A stretch of DNA of 64,000 nt, taken from positions 281,017-345,016 of the forward strand of contig NHEF01000010.1 in the NCBI GenBank assembly GCA_002171615.1. Reading direction: 5' to 3'. Position numbers and translations under genes: made by a program. Of the stretch, positions 19,395-29,573 are shown one piece after another. Below the pieces are notes generated by a model, which was given only the letters and a program-made list of their open reading frames with translations, did not search any database and had not been told where the DNA came from. Every line of letters begins with the position of its first letter. Position 1 is the stretch's first letter. The DNA is from Gammaproteobacteria bacterium TMED78 (GTDB lineage Bacteria > Pseudomonadota > Gammaproteobacteria > Steroidobacterales > Rariloculaceae).

Positions 19395-19739
19395 ATGACA
19401 CCAGACAACTTATCAAGATTTTCTAAATCAATGAGAATTAATAAAGAGGAAGATTTCTCATTTGTTTTTGCTCAACCAAATCGTTCGGTTGATAAATTTT
19501 TTTCTGTAATATCAAGAGATAATAATTTAGATCTGCCGAGACTTGGATTGTCTATTTCAAAAAAAGTAGTAAATTTAGCTGTTGAAAGGAATAGAATCAA
19601 AAGAGTAGTGAGGAGCGCTTTTATAGAACAAATAAATCTCAAAAATCATGACTTTATAGTCATGGCTAGGAGAGATGCGGTTAAGCAAGGAAACAAAACC
19701 TTGCGTAATAGCTTATGTAATCATTTTAAGAAAATATAA
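19395..19739 (+). CDS. rnpA: Ribonuclease P protein component
   Basis: Basic protein cofactor of RNase P, which trims the 5' ends of pre-tRNAs with the catalytic RNA. The family motif ERNRIKRVVR is at about residues 63-72, preceded by the conserved LGLSISKKVV strand. The FVFAQPNRS segment aligns with the E. coli N-terminus and supports the ATG at 19395 over an internal one at 19431. It lies 20 bases after rpmH. The usual next gene, yidD, is absent; yidC follows 13 bases downstream. Confidence 0.93.
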   Translation: MTPDNLSRFSKSMRINKEEDFSFVFAQPNRSVDKFFSVISRDNNLDLPRLGLSISKKVVNLAVERNRIKRVVRSAFIEQINLKNHDFIVMARRDAVKQGNKTLRNSLCNHFKKI

Positions 19740-19752
19740 GGCTTATTAGCTT

Positions 19753-21402
19753 ATGGGAAATAGTATTAGAATTTTTTTGTGGGTAAATTTTTTAGTCTTG
19801 TTGTGGTTTACATACTCATCATGGATACAGGATTATTCTTACACAGAAAATGAATCAGTACCTTCTTTTACTCAAGAATCCCCAACTTTACAAGAAGAAG
19901 CACCACCATCACTTGAAGCTAATTTCGGAGAAGTTATCCCATCCCTAGCTGCTCCTTCTGGAGATATTTTTTCAAATGACTATATAGAAATTAAAACTGA
20001 TGTTTTAGATTTGTTAATTGATTTGAATGGGGGAGATTTGGTTAGATCAGATTTACTATTTTATCCTGTAAATAAAGATGACCCTGACAATTTAATAAGG
20101 CTTTTAGACCCCTCTCCTGAGAATCGCTGGGTTTACCAAACTGGTTTTAGAGGCATAGACCAAAATATACCAGAGCCAAATCATTTATCTAGTTATACAT
20201 CATCAAATACCGCTTATGAACTTTTGCCAGGAGAAGATGAGCTTGTTGTTACTTTATTTTGGCAAAATTTAGACTCAGATTTAAGGGCTTATAAAACATA
20301 CACTTTTAACAGAGGGCAATATTCTTTCGATCTTGCTCTGCATATTGAAAATACTTCAAATCAAGCTTGGCTTGGGGCGCCATATGCTCAGCAATATCGG
20401 AAGCATGTTCCTGTGAGCAGGTCTTATACTTCTGTTGATTCTTATTCATTTAAAGGACCAGTATTTTATGATGGTGATAGTTATGACAAGGTTAATCCCG
20501 AAGACTTTATTGACCAGCCCTTTAGGGAGCAGATAACAGGTGGTTGGCTAGCAAATATTCAGCACCATTTTGTAGCAGCTATAGTACCTCCTGATACAGA
20601 CCAAGTAAGCTATCAGGGCATAATGAGAGACGACAATTATTTACTTACCTCTATTAGCCCCTTGCAAGAAGTAAGTCCTGGCGAAGAGCTGAGTTATAAT
20701 TATAAGTTTTTTGTGGGTCCAAAATTACAGGCTCAATTAGCAGAGGCTGGAGATTCCCTCGAGCTTACCGTAGATTATGGGATGTTAACTTTTTTAGCTC
20801 AGCCTTTATTTTGGTTATTAGCAAAGATTCATTCCTATGTAAATAACTGGGGCTGGTCCATAGTGATTCTAACAATGCTGATAAAGCTGGTTTTTTATAA
20901 GTTAACGGCAGCTAGTGGCAGATCTATGGCTAAAATGCGAAAGATACAGCCTAAAATGAAGGCGATACAAGAAAAGCATAAAGACGATAGACAGGCGTTA
21001 AGCCAAGCTATGATGGATATTTATAAAAAAGAGAAAATAAATCCAGTGGCTGGATGCCTACCAATACTCATTCAAATGCCATTTTTCTTCGCGTTTTATT
21101 GGGTTCTCATCGAAAGTGTAGAAATAAGACAGGCCTCATTTATGCTTTGGATAACTGATTTATCTGTAAAGGACCCATTTTTTATTCTACCTATTTTTAT
21201 GGGTATAGCTATGCTTTTGCAGACACGACTCAACCCAGCCCCACCAGACCCAATTCAGGCAAGGGTGATGCAGATAATGCCAATAGCCTTTACTGGACTA
21301 TTTGCTTTTTTCCCATCAGGGCTTGTACTTTATTGGTTAACAAATACTGTTCTTTCTATACTCCAACAGTGGAGAATAAATAAGGTTATAGCAGCAGAAT
21401 AA
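19753..21402 (+). CDS. yidC: Membrane protein insertase YidC
   Basis: Inserts and folds inner-membrane proteins, alone or with SecYEG. An N-terminal membrane anchor (about 5-22) is followed by a large periplasmic domain (about 45-330), then the conserved five-helix insertase core (about 345-545). The cytoplasmic hairpin is KMRKIQPKMKAIQEKHKDD and the core includes NPVAGCLPILIQMPFFFAFY. 549 residues matches the E. coli protein. It is followed by mnmE after 18 bases. Confidence 0.97.
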   Translation: MGNSIRIFLWVNFLVLLWFTYSSWIQDYSYTENESVPSFTQESPTLQEEAPPSLEANFGEVIPSLAAPSGDIFSNDYIEIKTDVLDLLIDLNGGDLVRSDLLFYPVNKDDPDNLIRLLDPSPENRWVYQTGFRGIDQNIPEPNHLSSYTSSNTAYELLPGEDELVVTLFWQNLDSDLRAYKTYTFNRGQYSFDLALHIENTSNQAWLGAPYAQQYRKHVPVSRSYTSVDSYSFKGPVFYDGDSYDKVNPEDFIDQPFREQITGGWLANIQHHFVAAIVPPDTDQVSYQGIMRDDNYLLTSISPLQEVSPGEELSYNYKFFVGPKLQAQLAEAGDSLELTVDYGMLTFLAQPLFWLLAKIHSYVNNWGWSIVILTMLIKLVFYKLTAASGRSMAKMRKIQPKMKAIQEKHKDDRQALSQAMMDIYKKEKINPVAGCLPILIQMPFFFAFYWVLIESVEIRQASFMLWITDLSVKDPFFILPIFMGIAMLLQTRLNPAPPDPIQARVMQIMPIAFTGLFAFFPSGLVLYWLTNTVLSILQQWRINKVIAAE

Positions 21403-21420
21403 TTAATAATTAATATTCTA

Positions 21421-22791
21421 ATGCTTAAAAAAAGTAAAAACTATTCCGAAGATACTATAGCTGCCATAGCTACCCCTCAAGGTACTGGCTCAGTTTCAAT
21501 TATCAGGATTTCGGGAATTAATGCTTTAGGAATTGGTGAGAGAATAACAGGGAAGAAGCTTAAGCCTAGATTTGCTCATAATTGTGATTTTAAAACAGCT
21601 GAAGGAAATGCCTTGGATAATGGATTGGCAATATTCTTTCCTAATCCCAAATCTTTCACAGGAGAAGATGTAGTAGAGCTTCAGTGCCATGGCGGAATAA
21701 TTGTAAGTGAAGCACTTTTACAAACTTCTTATGCTTATGGGGCTAGACCGGCAGATCCAGGTGAATTTAGCCTGAGAGCCTTTCTTAACGATAAGCTTGA
21801 CTTATCTCAGGCAGAGGCTATAGCAGATTTAATAAATAGTAGCTCTATAGATGCAGCAAGGTCCGCCTTTAGGTCTTTAGAAGGTATCTTTTCTCAAAAG
21901 ATAAATAGACTTCAAGATAAGCTTACTAACCTGAGGGTGTTGATTGAGGCTTTTCTTGACTTTCCAGAAGACGAAATAGATATAGAAGAGAAGGAAAGAA
22001 TCAGCCTAAGCGAAAAATTTTACTCTATCGTTAGTGATATCGATTATCTTTTGGAGGAGTCTAAGCAAGGTGTTATATTGAATATAGGACTTGATATTGT
22101 AATAGCTGGGCCCCCTAATGCAGGCAAGTCTAGCTTAATGAATCGTCTAGCAGGCTATGACACTGCAATAGTTACAGAAACTCCTGGAACCACACGGGAT
22201 ATTTTGAAAGAGAAAATTATAATTGATGGCCTTCCTATTAATATTGTTGATACAGCAGGAATAAGAACGACAGAAGACCCTATAGAGAAAGAGGGTATTA
22301 TTCGGGCAAGTAAAGCAATAAGTAGGGCAGATCTTTTAGTCTGGGTTTGTGATATAAGATCAAGCTTAGATGAAAATATTAATGAAGCTAATAGATTGGC
22401 TAGAGATAAAAATTTTTTAGTTATCAGAAATAAGCTAGATTTAGCAAATGAATCAACAAAAGATTTATCATCTAGAGATAAAGCAGTTATATGCCTTTCT
22501 GTTCATACAGGAGAAGGGATAGATTTATTTTTAAATGAGCTAAAGACTGTCTCTGGATATGCCCCAAATTTAGGCGGCACATTTAGCGCAAGAAGTAGGC
22601 ACTTAGATTCTCTCAGTAAATCTAGAAAATATTTGAATCAAGCTAGCGAAAGCTTTATTAAAAATAATGCTTTTGAGCTTGCAGCCGAGGATCTAAGAAT
22701 GGTACAAAAGTCTTTGAGCGAAATAACCGGTGAGCTAACGAGCGACGACTTGTTAGGAGAAATTTTTTCTTCTTTTTGTATAGGTAAATAA
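21421..22791 (+). CDS. mnmE: tRNA modification GTPase MnmE
   Basis: With MnmG it makes the cmnm5U modification at the wobble position of tRNAs reading split codon boxes. The N-terminal folate-binding domain (about 1-120) includes the ECHGG-like stretch LQCHGG. The G domain (about 217-375) has G1 GPPNAGKSS, G3 DTAG and NKLD. The C-terminus is FCIGK, where Cys is the conserved reactive residue. 456 residues is normal. In many gammaproteobacteria mnmG follows or lies nearby; here a three-gene block on 22795-26657 separates them. Confidence 0.97.
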   Translation: MLKKSKNYSEDTIAAIATPQGTGSVSIIRISGINALGIGERITGKKLKPRFAHNCDFKTAEGNALDNGLAIFFPNPKSFTGEDVVELQCHGGIIVSEALLQTSYAYGARPADPGEFSLRAFLNDKLDLSQAEAIADLINSSSIDAARSAFRSLEGIFSQKINRLQDKLTNLRVLIEAFLDFPEDEIDIEEKERISLSEKFYSIVSDIDYLLEESKQGVILNIGLDIVIAGPPNAGKSSLMNRLAGYDTAIVTETPGTTRDILKEKIIIDGLPINIVDTAGIRTTEDPIEKEGIIRASKAISRADLLVWVCDIRSSLDENINEANRLARDKNFLVIRNKLDLANESTKDLSSRDKAVICLSVHTGEGIDLFLNELKTVSGYAPNLGGTFSARSRHLDSLSKSRKYLNQASESFIKNNAFELAAEDLRMVQKSLSEITGELTSDDLLGEIFSSFCIGK

Positions 22792-22794
22792 TTT

Positions 22795-24576
22795 ATGAAA
22801 TTCAAATTAGTATTTTTAATATCTATTGCTACTTATCCAATATATATATTTGGACAAGAACAGGCTTGGGAAGAGTTACTAGAAAAAGGCGAGCAACTAT
22901 ATTTCGAAGACGTTTCTTGCTGGGTCTGCCATGGTGACAATGCTGAAGGAAGAGTAGGTCCAAGCTTACAGTACGGTCCTACCCCAATGATGATGCAAGA
23001 TCAGCTAGACTCTAATCCTCAAATGGCAGTCGTGGTTGCCGAGTTAAACCCCAGCATAGATGACCTAATTGCCTTAGCTTCATACATTGCTGATAGCAAT
23101 GGCCATGAAGTAACACACACAGATCTTCAGGGCTGGCGAGCAGGTTTAGAGCTGATGGCTGCTAATAAGCAAGATAATGATACTGATTTTTTCTTAACTG
23201 AACGAGATCTGCTTGTGATGCAAATACAAGACTTCCAGACAGTTATTGACGATTGGCAAAGGAGAGCGGAGCCCGGAAGCCTCAAGAGGGAGTATGAGGT
23301 TGAAGTAATTGAGACTTATGACCCGGGCGATATTAAATTTACGCCAGAACCAAACAGCCTTTATTTTTACGAGAATACGGGAGCAACGGCAAGAAGAGTT
23401 TATGATGCTAGCATAGAAAGGACAGATTTAAATCAAGTAGTAGTAGGAAATGCAACATCAAGAGAGGTAGTTACTTCTGGAAAAATGCCACGCGAACTTA
23501 CTGGCGCTGTACATACTACTGTATTAACCCCAGATGGAAAATACGTGTATATTATTGGTCCTACCACGGGATTGCCTCAGATGACTCAAGGCGTTACACC
23601 TTCTCCAGCAGGAATGGGAATGGGGATGAGTGTTGGTAGCACTGTATTGAGAAGTACAGCTACTCTATTAAAGGTTGACGCCTTTACTTTACAGCCAATT
23701 AAGCAGCTAGCGGTTGGAGGTAGAATGCATCACGCTCAAATTTTTCAGGATAAATATATTTTAATTGATACTTTTGTAAGTGATCCAGATGGGCTTGATA
23801 TTTTTTTATTGGACCCTGTCACAGATAAAATTATTGGTGGTGTGAGATCTGAAGACTTGGGTGGAAGCACCTATACTGCATTTACTGATGATGAATTTAT
23901 CTATGTGCTCATGCAGCCAGGTAACGATGGCGGCAGTATTGTTTCTGCTGCTTACACTGCAAGCGGGCAACATGCAGCGTGGAGGCCATTTTGGGTTGCA
24001 AAGATTGACCCAGAAACTTGGGAAGTTATAGCTGAATATCCTTATAGGGGCTATAGGGGTGATTGGATTGTTATAGATAATAGCGGGGAAAATATATTCG
24101 TACCTGCTGCAGGCTCTGCCAATGTCACTAAAGTTAATACATCAACCGGAGCAATAGAGTGGTCTTCTGCTGTAGGTATGGGTCCCTATGGAGCAACTTT
24201 AAATGCTGATGAAACTGAACTTTGGGTAGCAAATAAAGGGGAAGGGGTCGGTGGTGTCGGCAGGACTATCACTGTCGTAGATGTAGCTTCTGGGAGGCAA
24301 TTAGAAACCGTTTTTTCAGGGTATGGAATTGATCATGTTTTGCTATCTCCTAATGGCAAAGAAATGTGGGCAACAAGTAATGCCGAAGGTAGGATTTATG
24401 TTTTTGATGCCATGACCAGAGAGCAAATAAAAACGATAGACATGCCTAATAGAGGAAATGCCCATGGACTGGTCTGGGTTTATTATGATGAAGAAGGCGA
24501 AGGAAAGGTAGTAAGGGACCAGGGTAATTTTCACAACGGCATCAATCCGTTTGATGGCTTTACTGTTGGAAACTAA
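22795..24576 (+). CDS. Exported c-type cytochrome fused to a YVTN beta-propeller
   Basis: A 593-residue periplasmic protein. After a signal peptide (about 1-20, ending FGQ) comes a small cytochrome c domain (about 28-105) with one haem motif CWVCHGD near residue 42; a Met-rich stretch PTPMMMQDQ lies where the distal Met would be. From about residue 215 to the end it has beta-propeller repeats of the YVTN type, for example LTPDGKYVYIIG, LSPNGKEMWATS, and LNADETELWVANKG. A redox or electron-transfer role is likely; the substrate is unknown. It begins 3 bases after mnmE and converges with two DUF6152 genes. Confidence 0.85.
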   Translation: MKFKLVFLISIATYPIYIFGQEQAWEELLEKGEQLYFEDVSCWVCHGDNAEGRVGPSLQYGPTPMMMQDQLDSNPQMAVVVAELNPSIDDLIALASYIADSNGHEVTHTDLQGWRAGLELMAANKQDNDTDFFLTERDLLVMQIQDFQTVIDDWQRRAEPGSLKREYEVEVIETYDPGDIKFTPEPNSLYFYENTGATARRVYDASIERTDLNQVVVGNATSREVVTSGKMPRELTGAVHTTVLTPDGKYVYIIGPTTGLPQMTQGVTPSPAGMGMGMSVGSTVLRSTATLLKVDAFTLQPIKQLAVGGRMHHAQIFQDKYILIDTFVSDPDGLDIFLLDPVTDKIIGGVRSEDLGGSTYTAFTDDEFIYVLMQPGNDGGSIVSAAYTASGQHAAWRPFWVAKIDPETWEVIAEYPYRGYRGDWIVIDNSGENIFVPAAGSANVTKVNTSTGAIEWSSAVGMGPYGATLNADETELWVANKGEGVGGVGRTITVVDVASGRQLETVFSGYGIDHVLLSPNGKEMWATSNAEGRIYVFDAMTREQIKTIDMPNRGNAHGLVWVYYDEEGEGKVVRDQGNFHNGINPFDGFTVGN

Positions 24577-24579
24577 ATT

Positions 24580-25617
24580 TCAATTTTTACCTAAAAATCT
24601 TCTAGTTAGCTCTGGATCACATTCGCCAACAAACATTTTCATCTGTGGAGAGTAAACTAGATTTCTTTGGTGAGTGAAAGGCTCTGATAAGTATTCTGGA
24701 TCTTCAAGGGTAAATTCCATATTAATGCCTGCCCCATCATTAATTAATGTGTATTTCTCTAAAACGTGTTTTTCTGGCCCAGACGGAACTCCTATTTGAT
24801 AAGGCGATCTATGATTTTCAAAATTTCTTGTATCAACAACTAATGTTTCCTCTTCCCACCAACCAATTGAATGCCCTTCGGTAAATGTCTCTGCTATATC
24901 AGGGTGTGACCTACCATCCATGTAGATTTTCCTTTCCTCATTAAACCATTCACTTCTAAAATAAATTATCCCCTCCTCTTTTTCTTTGATATCTATTTCC
25001 ATCAAATATATCCAAGTAGATACTAAGGCGGCTGGCGTTGGTCTTCCAATACAAGTTGATTCAGGATTTTCTGAAGATAGAGGGTTGTATGATTCTCTAG
25101 CTACTTTGCCTTTTTTAGTTAATTTTAAAAAATGTAAGAAAAACCCATCAAAACCTCCTGGATAATTTTGAAAAAGTGTTCTATCTCCAATCCATTTTCC
25201 ACTTAAAGAGTTAGAAGTTTCTTGTTGTCTTATTTCTTCGTCTGGAGCTATGACAATTGGATCTCCGTTAGACATTTCTATAGATACAATCTTTGCATAT
25301 TTTCTCCCATTCATTGGATGGCCTCTGAAGAATACTTCATCGCCTACAGAGAGAGAATCTTGTCTCCATCCTCTTCTTTGGAGGACATTAGGCGCACCTA
25401 GTTCTATTTCCCAAGGAATAGTTTCACCATTTTCATTTGTTTCAATTGTTATATAAGCGTGAGGTTGTCTCCAAGTAAATTCTGTGACAACACCATTAAA
25501 AGAAACAATAATGTCTTGTTCAATACCAGCGTCGCTATGGTGAGACTTAGAGATACTGATAGACTTGAGTGAGAAGAAAAAAATTAATAAAAGAAAATTA
25601 ATTTTTTTTCTTAGCAT
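24580..25617 (-). CDS. DUF6152-type exported protein (copy 2)
   Basis: A 345-residue exported protein. The signal peptide is about residues 1-24, followed directly by SHHSD. The DUF6152 domain (about 24-125) contains RQPHAYI where paralogs have NPH, and LQRRGW. A second domain (about 165-340) has a conserved Cys (STCIGRPTP), KIYMDGRSHP, GHSIGWWEEETLVVDTRNF, and a final GECDP. Both domains recur in the other full copies at 25629-26657 and 53249-54361. Function unknown. The gene lies 11 bases after the adjacent copy on the same strand, so the pair is an operon. Product location: periplasm. Confidence 0.8.
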   Translation of the reverse strand: MLRKKINFLLLIFFFSLKSISISKSHHSDAGIEQDIIVSFNGVVTEFTWRQPHAYITIETNENGETIPWEIELGAPNVLQRRGWRQDSLSVGDEVFFRGHPMNGRKYAKIVSIEMSNGDPIVIAPDEEIRQQETSNSLSGKWIGDRTLFQNYPGGFDGFFLHFLKLTKKGKVARESYNPLSSENPESTCIGRPTPAALVSTWIYLMEIDIKEKEEGIIYFRSEWFNEERKIYMDGRSHPDIAETFTEGHSIGWWEEETLVVDTRNFENHRSPYQIGVPSGPEKHVLEKYTLINDGAGINMEFTLEDPEYLSEPFTHQRNLVYSPQMKMFVGECDPELTRRFLGKN

Positions 25618-25628
25618 AATATTTTTCT

Positions 25629-26657
25629 CTAGTCTCTCTCAAATTCACAATTATAAGGCTTTAGCTCTTCACCTGGGATCCATTGATAGTCCCTAGCTAA
25701 GGTTACCGGAGAATCAAAGGCATGCGGTTCATTTATAGTCGCTTCCCATTTCAATGTATCGTTATTTTGATCGAATGAAAATTTCTCTTCAATAATCATG
25801 TTTTCAGTTTGAGGAGTGCCATATTCATCAAAATATGGCCAGCTAATATTTGTAGTTTCTACAAGGAGCATGTCTTCTTCCCATCTTCCTACCGAGTATC
25901 CTTGTAAAGATGGCTCAAGGCTGTCCGCGTCAGATAAATCTCCATTCATATGAAACATTCTAATAGCATCCCATTGCTCAAATTGCTGTATTATATTTTC
26001 TCCTTCTTCTCTAAAGGCCATAGGAAATGGAGTGTCAACAGTCACAGGCATTCCGGGTGGAATACAGTCTAAGGCTGGATCATCAATAATTGGGTCCCAA
26101 GCCTCTCGTGCTGCAATAGCAAGTGCCGAGTATGGCAGAGGAGATGGTGAGCTCATTCCCATCGCGCCGCCAGCTGTCCAAATTCTAAAAATACTATCTA
26201 CTGTATTTGACTCAGAATAAGAGTTACTAGCATTTTGATAGTTCCTATCTTCTACTTCTTCATTAAATTGATAATCAAACCTTCTTCTCATTTGGTTAGC
26301 AAAGCCAGGGTCTATGATCATATCAGCCGAGCCATCCTTTCTCATTGCAGCGGCTAGGAAATCATTTCTGCCAAGAGAAGAAGATACGCCGATAAATGAA
26401 ACGCTGTCCCCAACCTGGGCAATACCATCATATCCAAGTCGCTGCAATCTATTGACAGGAGCAGATTCTATTTCCCATATTTCACCATCACTAGTTTCAA
26501 TTAAGAATTTAACATGAGGATTAATATAGCGGGTTTCTACCATAACCCCTGATAAAATAACTGGTTTAGACATATCAAAAAAAGAACCAGTAGCATGATG
26601 CGAGTAATTTGAGTTGCTTATTAAAAGTAAAAAAAATGTAAGTAATAATTTTTTCAT
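25629..26657 (-). CDS. DUF6152-type exported protein (copy 3)
   Basis: A 342-residue paralog of the neighbouring gene. The signal peptide (about 1-19) ends just before SHHATGSFF. The first domain has [12 protein letters not shown] and LQRLGY; the second has [27 protein letters not shown] and a final NCEFERD with Cys. The two copies are clearly diverged rather than a recent duplication. It is divergent from mnmG, whose likely TTG start lies 65 bases away. Function unknown; a periplasmic metal- or redox-related role with the nearby cytochrome is inference. Confidence 0.8.
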   Translation of the reverse strand: MKKLLLTFFLLLISNSNYSHHATGSFFDMSKPVILSGVMVETRYINPHVKFLIETSDGEIWEIESAPVNRLQRLGYDGIAQVGDSVSFIGVSSSLGRNDFLAAAMRKDGSADMIIDPGFANQMRRRFDYQFNEEVEDRNYQNASNSYSESNTVDSIFRIWTAGGAMGMSSPSPLPYSALAIAAREAWDPIIDDPALDCIPPGMPVTVDTPFPMAFREEGENIIQQFEQWDAIRMFHMNGDLSDADSLEPSLQGYSVGRWEEDMLLVETTNISWPYFDEYGTPQTENMIIEEKFSFDQNNDTLKWEATINEPHAFDSPVTLARDYQWIPGEELKPYNCEFERD

Positions 26658-26721
26658 TTTTCAGAACCTAGCAAATTTAAGTTATAATTCCTTTCATTAT
26701 AAACTATTTAAGACTGTTATC

Positions 26722-28605
26722 TTGAAAAATTTTGATTGTATAGTCATTGGTGGAGGGCATGCTGGAACTGAAGCCGCGCTGGCGGCAGCTAGATTGGGTG
26801 TAGAAACTCTACTTCTTACTCAGAAGCTCGATACCTTAGGCCAAATGAGCTGTAACCCTGCCATAGGTGGTATAGGCAAGGGCCATCTAGCTAAAGAAAT
26901 TGATGCTCTGGGAGGAGTTCTGGCTAAGGCAGCTGATCATGCCGGTATACACTTTAGAACGCTAAATGGAAGCAAAGGACCCGCTGTTAGAGCAACTAGG
27001 GCTCAGACAGACAGATCTTTATATAAAAAAGCAATACAGCATCAATTACATCTTCAAAGCAACCTTACTTTAATTGAGCAGAGTGTAGATGATTTGATAA
27101 TAGATCATGAAAGAGCTGTAGGCGTCATAACAGAGGAGGGGGTTAAGTTTCTAGCACCAGCAATTATTCTAACAGTTGGAACTTTTTTGAAAGGACAAAT
27201 ACATATCGGTGATAAAAGATCTTCTGGTGGAAGAGCAGGAGACCCACCGTCAAACAAGCTTGCGTATAAATTAAGAGATATCGGTTTAAATGTTTCCCGG
27301 CTTAAGACAGGGACCCCTCCGAGGATAGATGGGAGGAGTTTAAATTTTTCAGCGATGAAAAAGCAACCTGGTGATTTGCCAACGCCAGTATTTTCTTTTT
27401 TAGGAAAGCTAAAAGATCATCCTAAGCAAATCGCTTGTTATATATCAAATACTACAGAGAGAACACATCAAATTATTCGCGATAATTTATCTAGCTCTGC
27501 AATGTATAGCGGTGCAATAGAGGGAGTAGGCCCAAGATATTGTCCATCAATAGAGGATAAAGTTGTCAGATTTTCTACTAAAAATTCTCATCAGATTTTT
27601 GTTGAGCCTGAGGGGCTAAACACAAATATTATTTATCCAAATGGTATTTCAACAAGCCTACCAGCAAATATTCAAGAAATGTTTGTTAAGAGCATAATAG
27701 GTTTTGAGAATGCAAAAATCACTAGCCCAGGATATGCAATAGAGTACGATTTCTTTGATCCAAGAGATTTAAATAGCTCATTAGAATCAAAGAAAATAAA
27801 AGGCCTTTTTTTTGCTGGACAAATAAATGGAACTACGGGCTATGAAGAGGCAGCAGCACAAGGAATTTTGGCTGGGCTAAATGCTGCTAATTTAGCTTTA
27901 GATAAAGATCCATGGTGTCCTAGAAGAGATCAAGCTTATATTGGAGTTTTAATTGATGATTTAATTACTTTAGGCACCACTGAGCCCTATAGAATGTTTA
28001 CTTCTAGGGCTGAGTATAGATTATCATTAAGAGAAGACAACGCAGATATTAGATTGACGGGGATAGGAAGAGATTTAGGTTTAGTTAAAGAAAATAGGTG
28101 GAAAGTTTTTTCTTCAAAGATTGAAGCTTTAGATAAAAAAACTAATGAGCTTAAAAATATAATTATTACCCCTGCCAATTTAAGAGTTAGTGGTAGTAAT
28201 GAGATTTCTAAGAGGAATATTAAAGGAATAGATTTTCTTAAGAGGCCCGGAGCTTCTTATGATGATATTGTATCTATGGGTTTAATTAAAGATCTAAATG
28301 AAGGCCTATATCCTGAGCTTGCTTCTCAGATTAAAAGCCAGCTCAAGATACAAGCTGGATATTCAGGATATATAGAAAGGCAGAACAAAGAAATACAAAG
28401 ACAACAAAAAAGAATGTCTACCAAGATACCATCGACAGTTTCTTTTTCTGAGATTAAAGGACTTTCAAACGAAGTTAGGGAAAAGCTTGAAAAGGTTAGT
28501 CCTAAGGATATTGGTCAGGCATCAAGAATATCAGGTGTAACCCCTGCTGCTATTGCTTTAATATTAATTTATTTAAAGAAGAATGATTTAAAAAGATCTG
28601 CTTAA
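26722..28605 (+). CDS. mnmG: tRNA uridine 5-carboxymethylaminomethyl modification enzyme MnmG
   Basis: FAD-dependent partner of MnmE. The FAD-binding motif is [16 protein letters not shown] (about residues 8-23), followed by [30 protein letters not shown], and near residue 370 [13 protein letters not shown]. The frame is open from 26614, but homology begins at the TTG at 26722, giving 627 residues against 629 in E. coli; the upstream part overlaps the divergent DUF6152 start and is probably promoter. A TATAAT at 26683-26688 could be the -10. The usual downstream partner rsmG is 6 kb away, beyond an oligopeptide transporter operon. Confidence 0.96.
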   Translation: MKNFDCIVIGGGHAGTEAALAAARLGVETLLLTQKLDTLGQMSCNPAIGGIGKGHLAKEIDALGGVLAKAADHAGIHFRTLNGSKGPAVRATRAQTDRSLYKKAIQHQLHLQSNLTLIEQSVDDLIIDHERAVGVITEEGVKFLAPAIILTVGTFLKGQIHIGDKRSSGGRAGDPPSNKLAYKLRDIGLNVSRLKTGTPPRIDGRSLNFSAMKKQPGDLPTPVFSFLGKLKDHPKQIACYISNTTERTHQIIRDNLSSSAMYSGAIEGVGPRYCPSIEDKVVRFSTKNSHQIFVEPEGLNTNIIYPNGISTSLPANIQEMFVKSIIGFENAKITSPGYAIEYDFFDPRDLNSSLESKKIKGLFFAGQINGTTGYEEAAAQGILAGLNAANLALDKDPWCPRRDQAYIGVLIDDLITLGTTEPYRMFTSRAEYRLSLREDNADIRLTGIGRDLGLVKENRWKVFSSKIEALDKKTNELKNIIITPANLRVSGSNEISKRNIKGIDFLKRPGASYDDIVSMGLIKDLNEGLYPELASQIKSQLKIQAGYSGYIERQNKEIQRQQKRMSTKIPSTVSFSEIKGLSNEVREKLEKVSPKDIGQASRISGVTPAAIALILIYLKKNDLKRSA

Positions 28606-28613
28606 CTAAAAAA

Positions 28614-29573
28614 TTAGTATAAGTAGCAAGCAACCGAGTGCTTATCATTAGTTGTTTTAAGAGGCTTCAGTTTAGGAGTATTTTCTCTACAATCTTTCAT
28701 TACTTTAGGACAGCGGTCAGCAAACCTACAGCCGGGCTTAATATTAATAGCAGAGGGAATTTCACCATTTATAGTTAGTTTACTTTTTTTATTTAGACTC
28801 ACCTCTGGCTCAGGGTTAGAGCTGATAAGTAGCTGAGTATAGGGATGTTTAGGGCTAAAAAATATATCGTTAGCATTGCCTATTTCAACAATCTTCCCTA
28901 AGTACATCACAGCCATTCTGTCAGATACATATCTAACCATTGATAGGTCATGAGCTATAAATAGCAAAGTTAAATTTAGTGATGTTTTTAGTTTTTCTAG
29001 TAGGTTAATTATTTGAGCCTGAACTGATACATCTAGTGCAGAAATTGGCTCATCACAAACAACAAACTCTGGCTCCATTATCAAGGCTCTAGCAATTCCT
29101 ATTCTTTGTCTTTGGCCTCCTGAAAACTCATGGGGGTATCTAGACATATAGCTTTTTTCTAGCCCCACAAGCGAAAACCATTCTGACACTTTCTGATTTA
29201 TAGTATTTTTATTAAGCTTGGTGTGGAGATATAGGCCTTCTGCAACTATCTCCCCTGCTGTCATTCTAGGATTAAGTGAAGAATAAGGATCTTGAAAGAT
29301 CATCTGCATAGAAGTAGCATATTTCTGAAAATCAGATGATTTATAATTATTAGGTAGTAATTTTTTTTTGTAAAAGGCCTCACCGGAGGTTTTTCTGTGA
29401 AGACCAAGAAGGGCTTTTCCAAAGGTTGATTTTCCTGAACCGCTTTCTCCTACAAGCCCCATAGTTTCTTTCTGATGAATCCTTAAAGAAACCTCATCTA
29501 CAGCATGGACAGTATTATTCCTCCCAATGGAAAAATGCTTGGTTAACTTTTTTGTTTCGATTAAAACGGTCAT
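28614..29573 (-). CDS. oppF: Oligopeptide ABC transporter ATP-binding protein OppF
   Basis: One of two ATPases that power peptide import. It has Walker A GESGSGKST, the signature HEFSGGQRQRIGIARAL, Walker B FVVCDEP and the switch His in FIAHDLSMV. The C-terminal oligopeptide-transporter extension with paired cysteines (GCRFADRCP and later C residues) is present. It closely resembles E. coli OppF. Last gene of a five-gene operon; its start overlaps the oppD stop by 4 bases. It converges with mnmG. Confidence 0.93.
   Translation of the reverse strand: MTVLIETKKLTKHFSIGRNNTVHAVDEVSLRIHQKETMGLVGESGSGKSTFGKALLGLHRKTSGEAFYKKKLLPNNYKSSDFQKYATSMQMIFQDPYSSLNPRMTAGEIVAEGLYLHTKLNKNTINQKVSEWFSLVGLEKSYMSRYPHEFSGGQRQRIGIARALIMEPEFVVCDEPISALDVSVQAQIINLLEKLKTSLNLTLLFIAHDLSMVRYVSDRMAVMYLGKIVEIGNANDIFFSPKHPYTQLLISSNPEPEVSLNKKSKLTINGEIPSAINIKPGCRFADRCPKVMKDCRENTPKLKPLKTTNDKHSVACYLY

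Noticed and set aside
26614-26721. N-terminal extension of MnmG (36 residues)
   Set aside because: No homology, overlaps the divergent DUF6152 start, and the TTG at 26722 gives the family's usual length.
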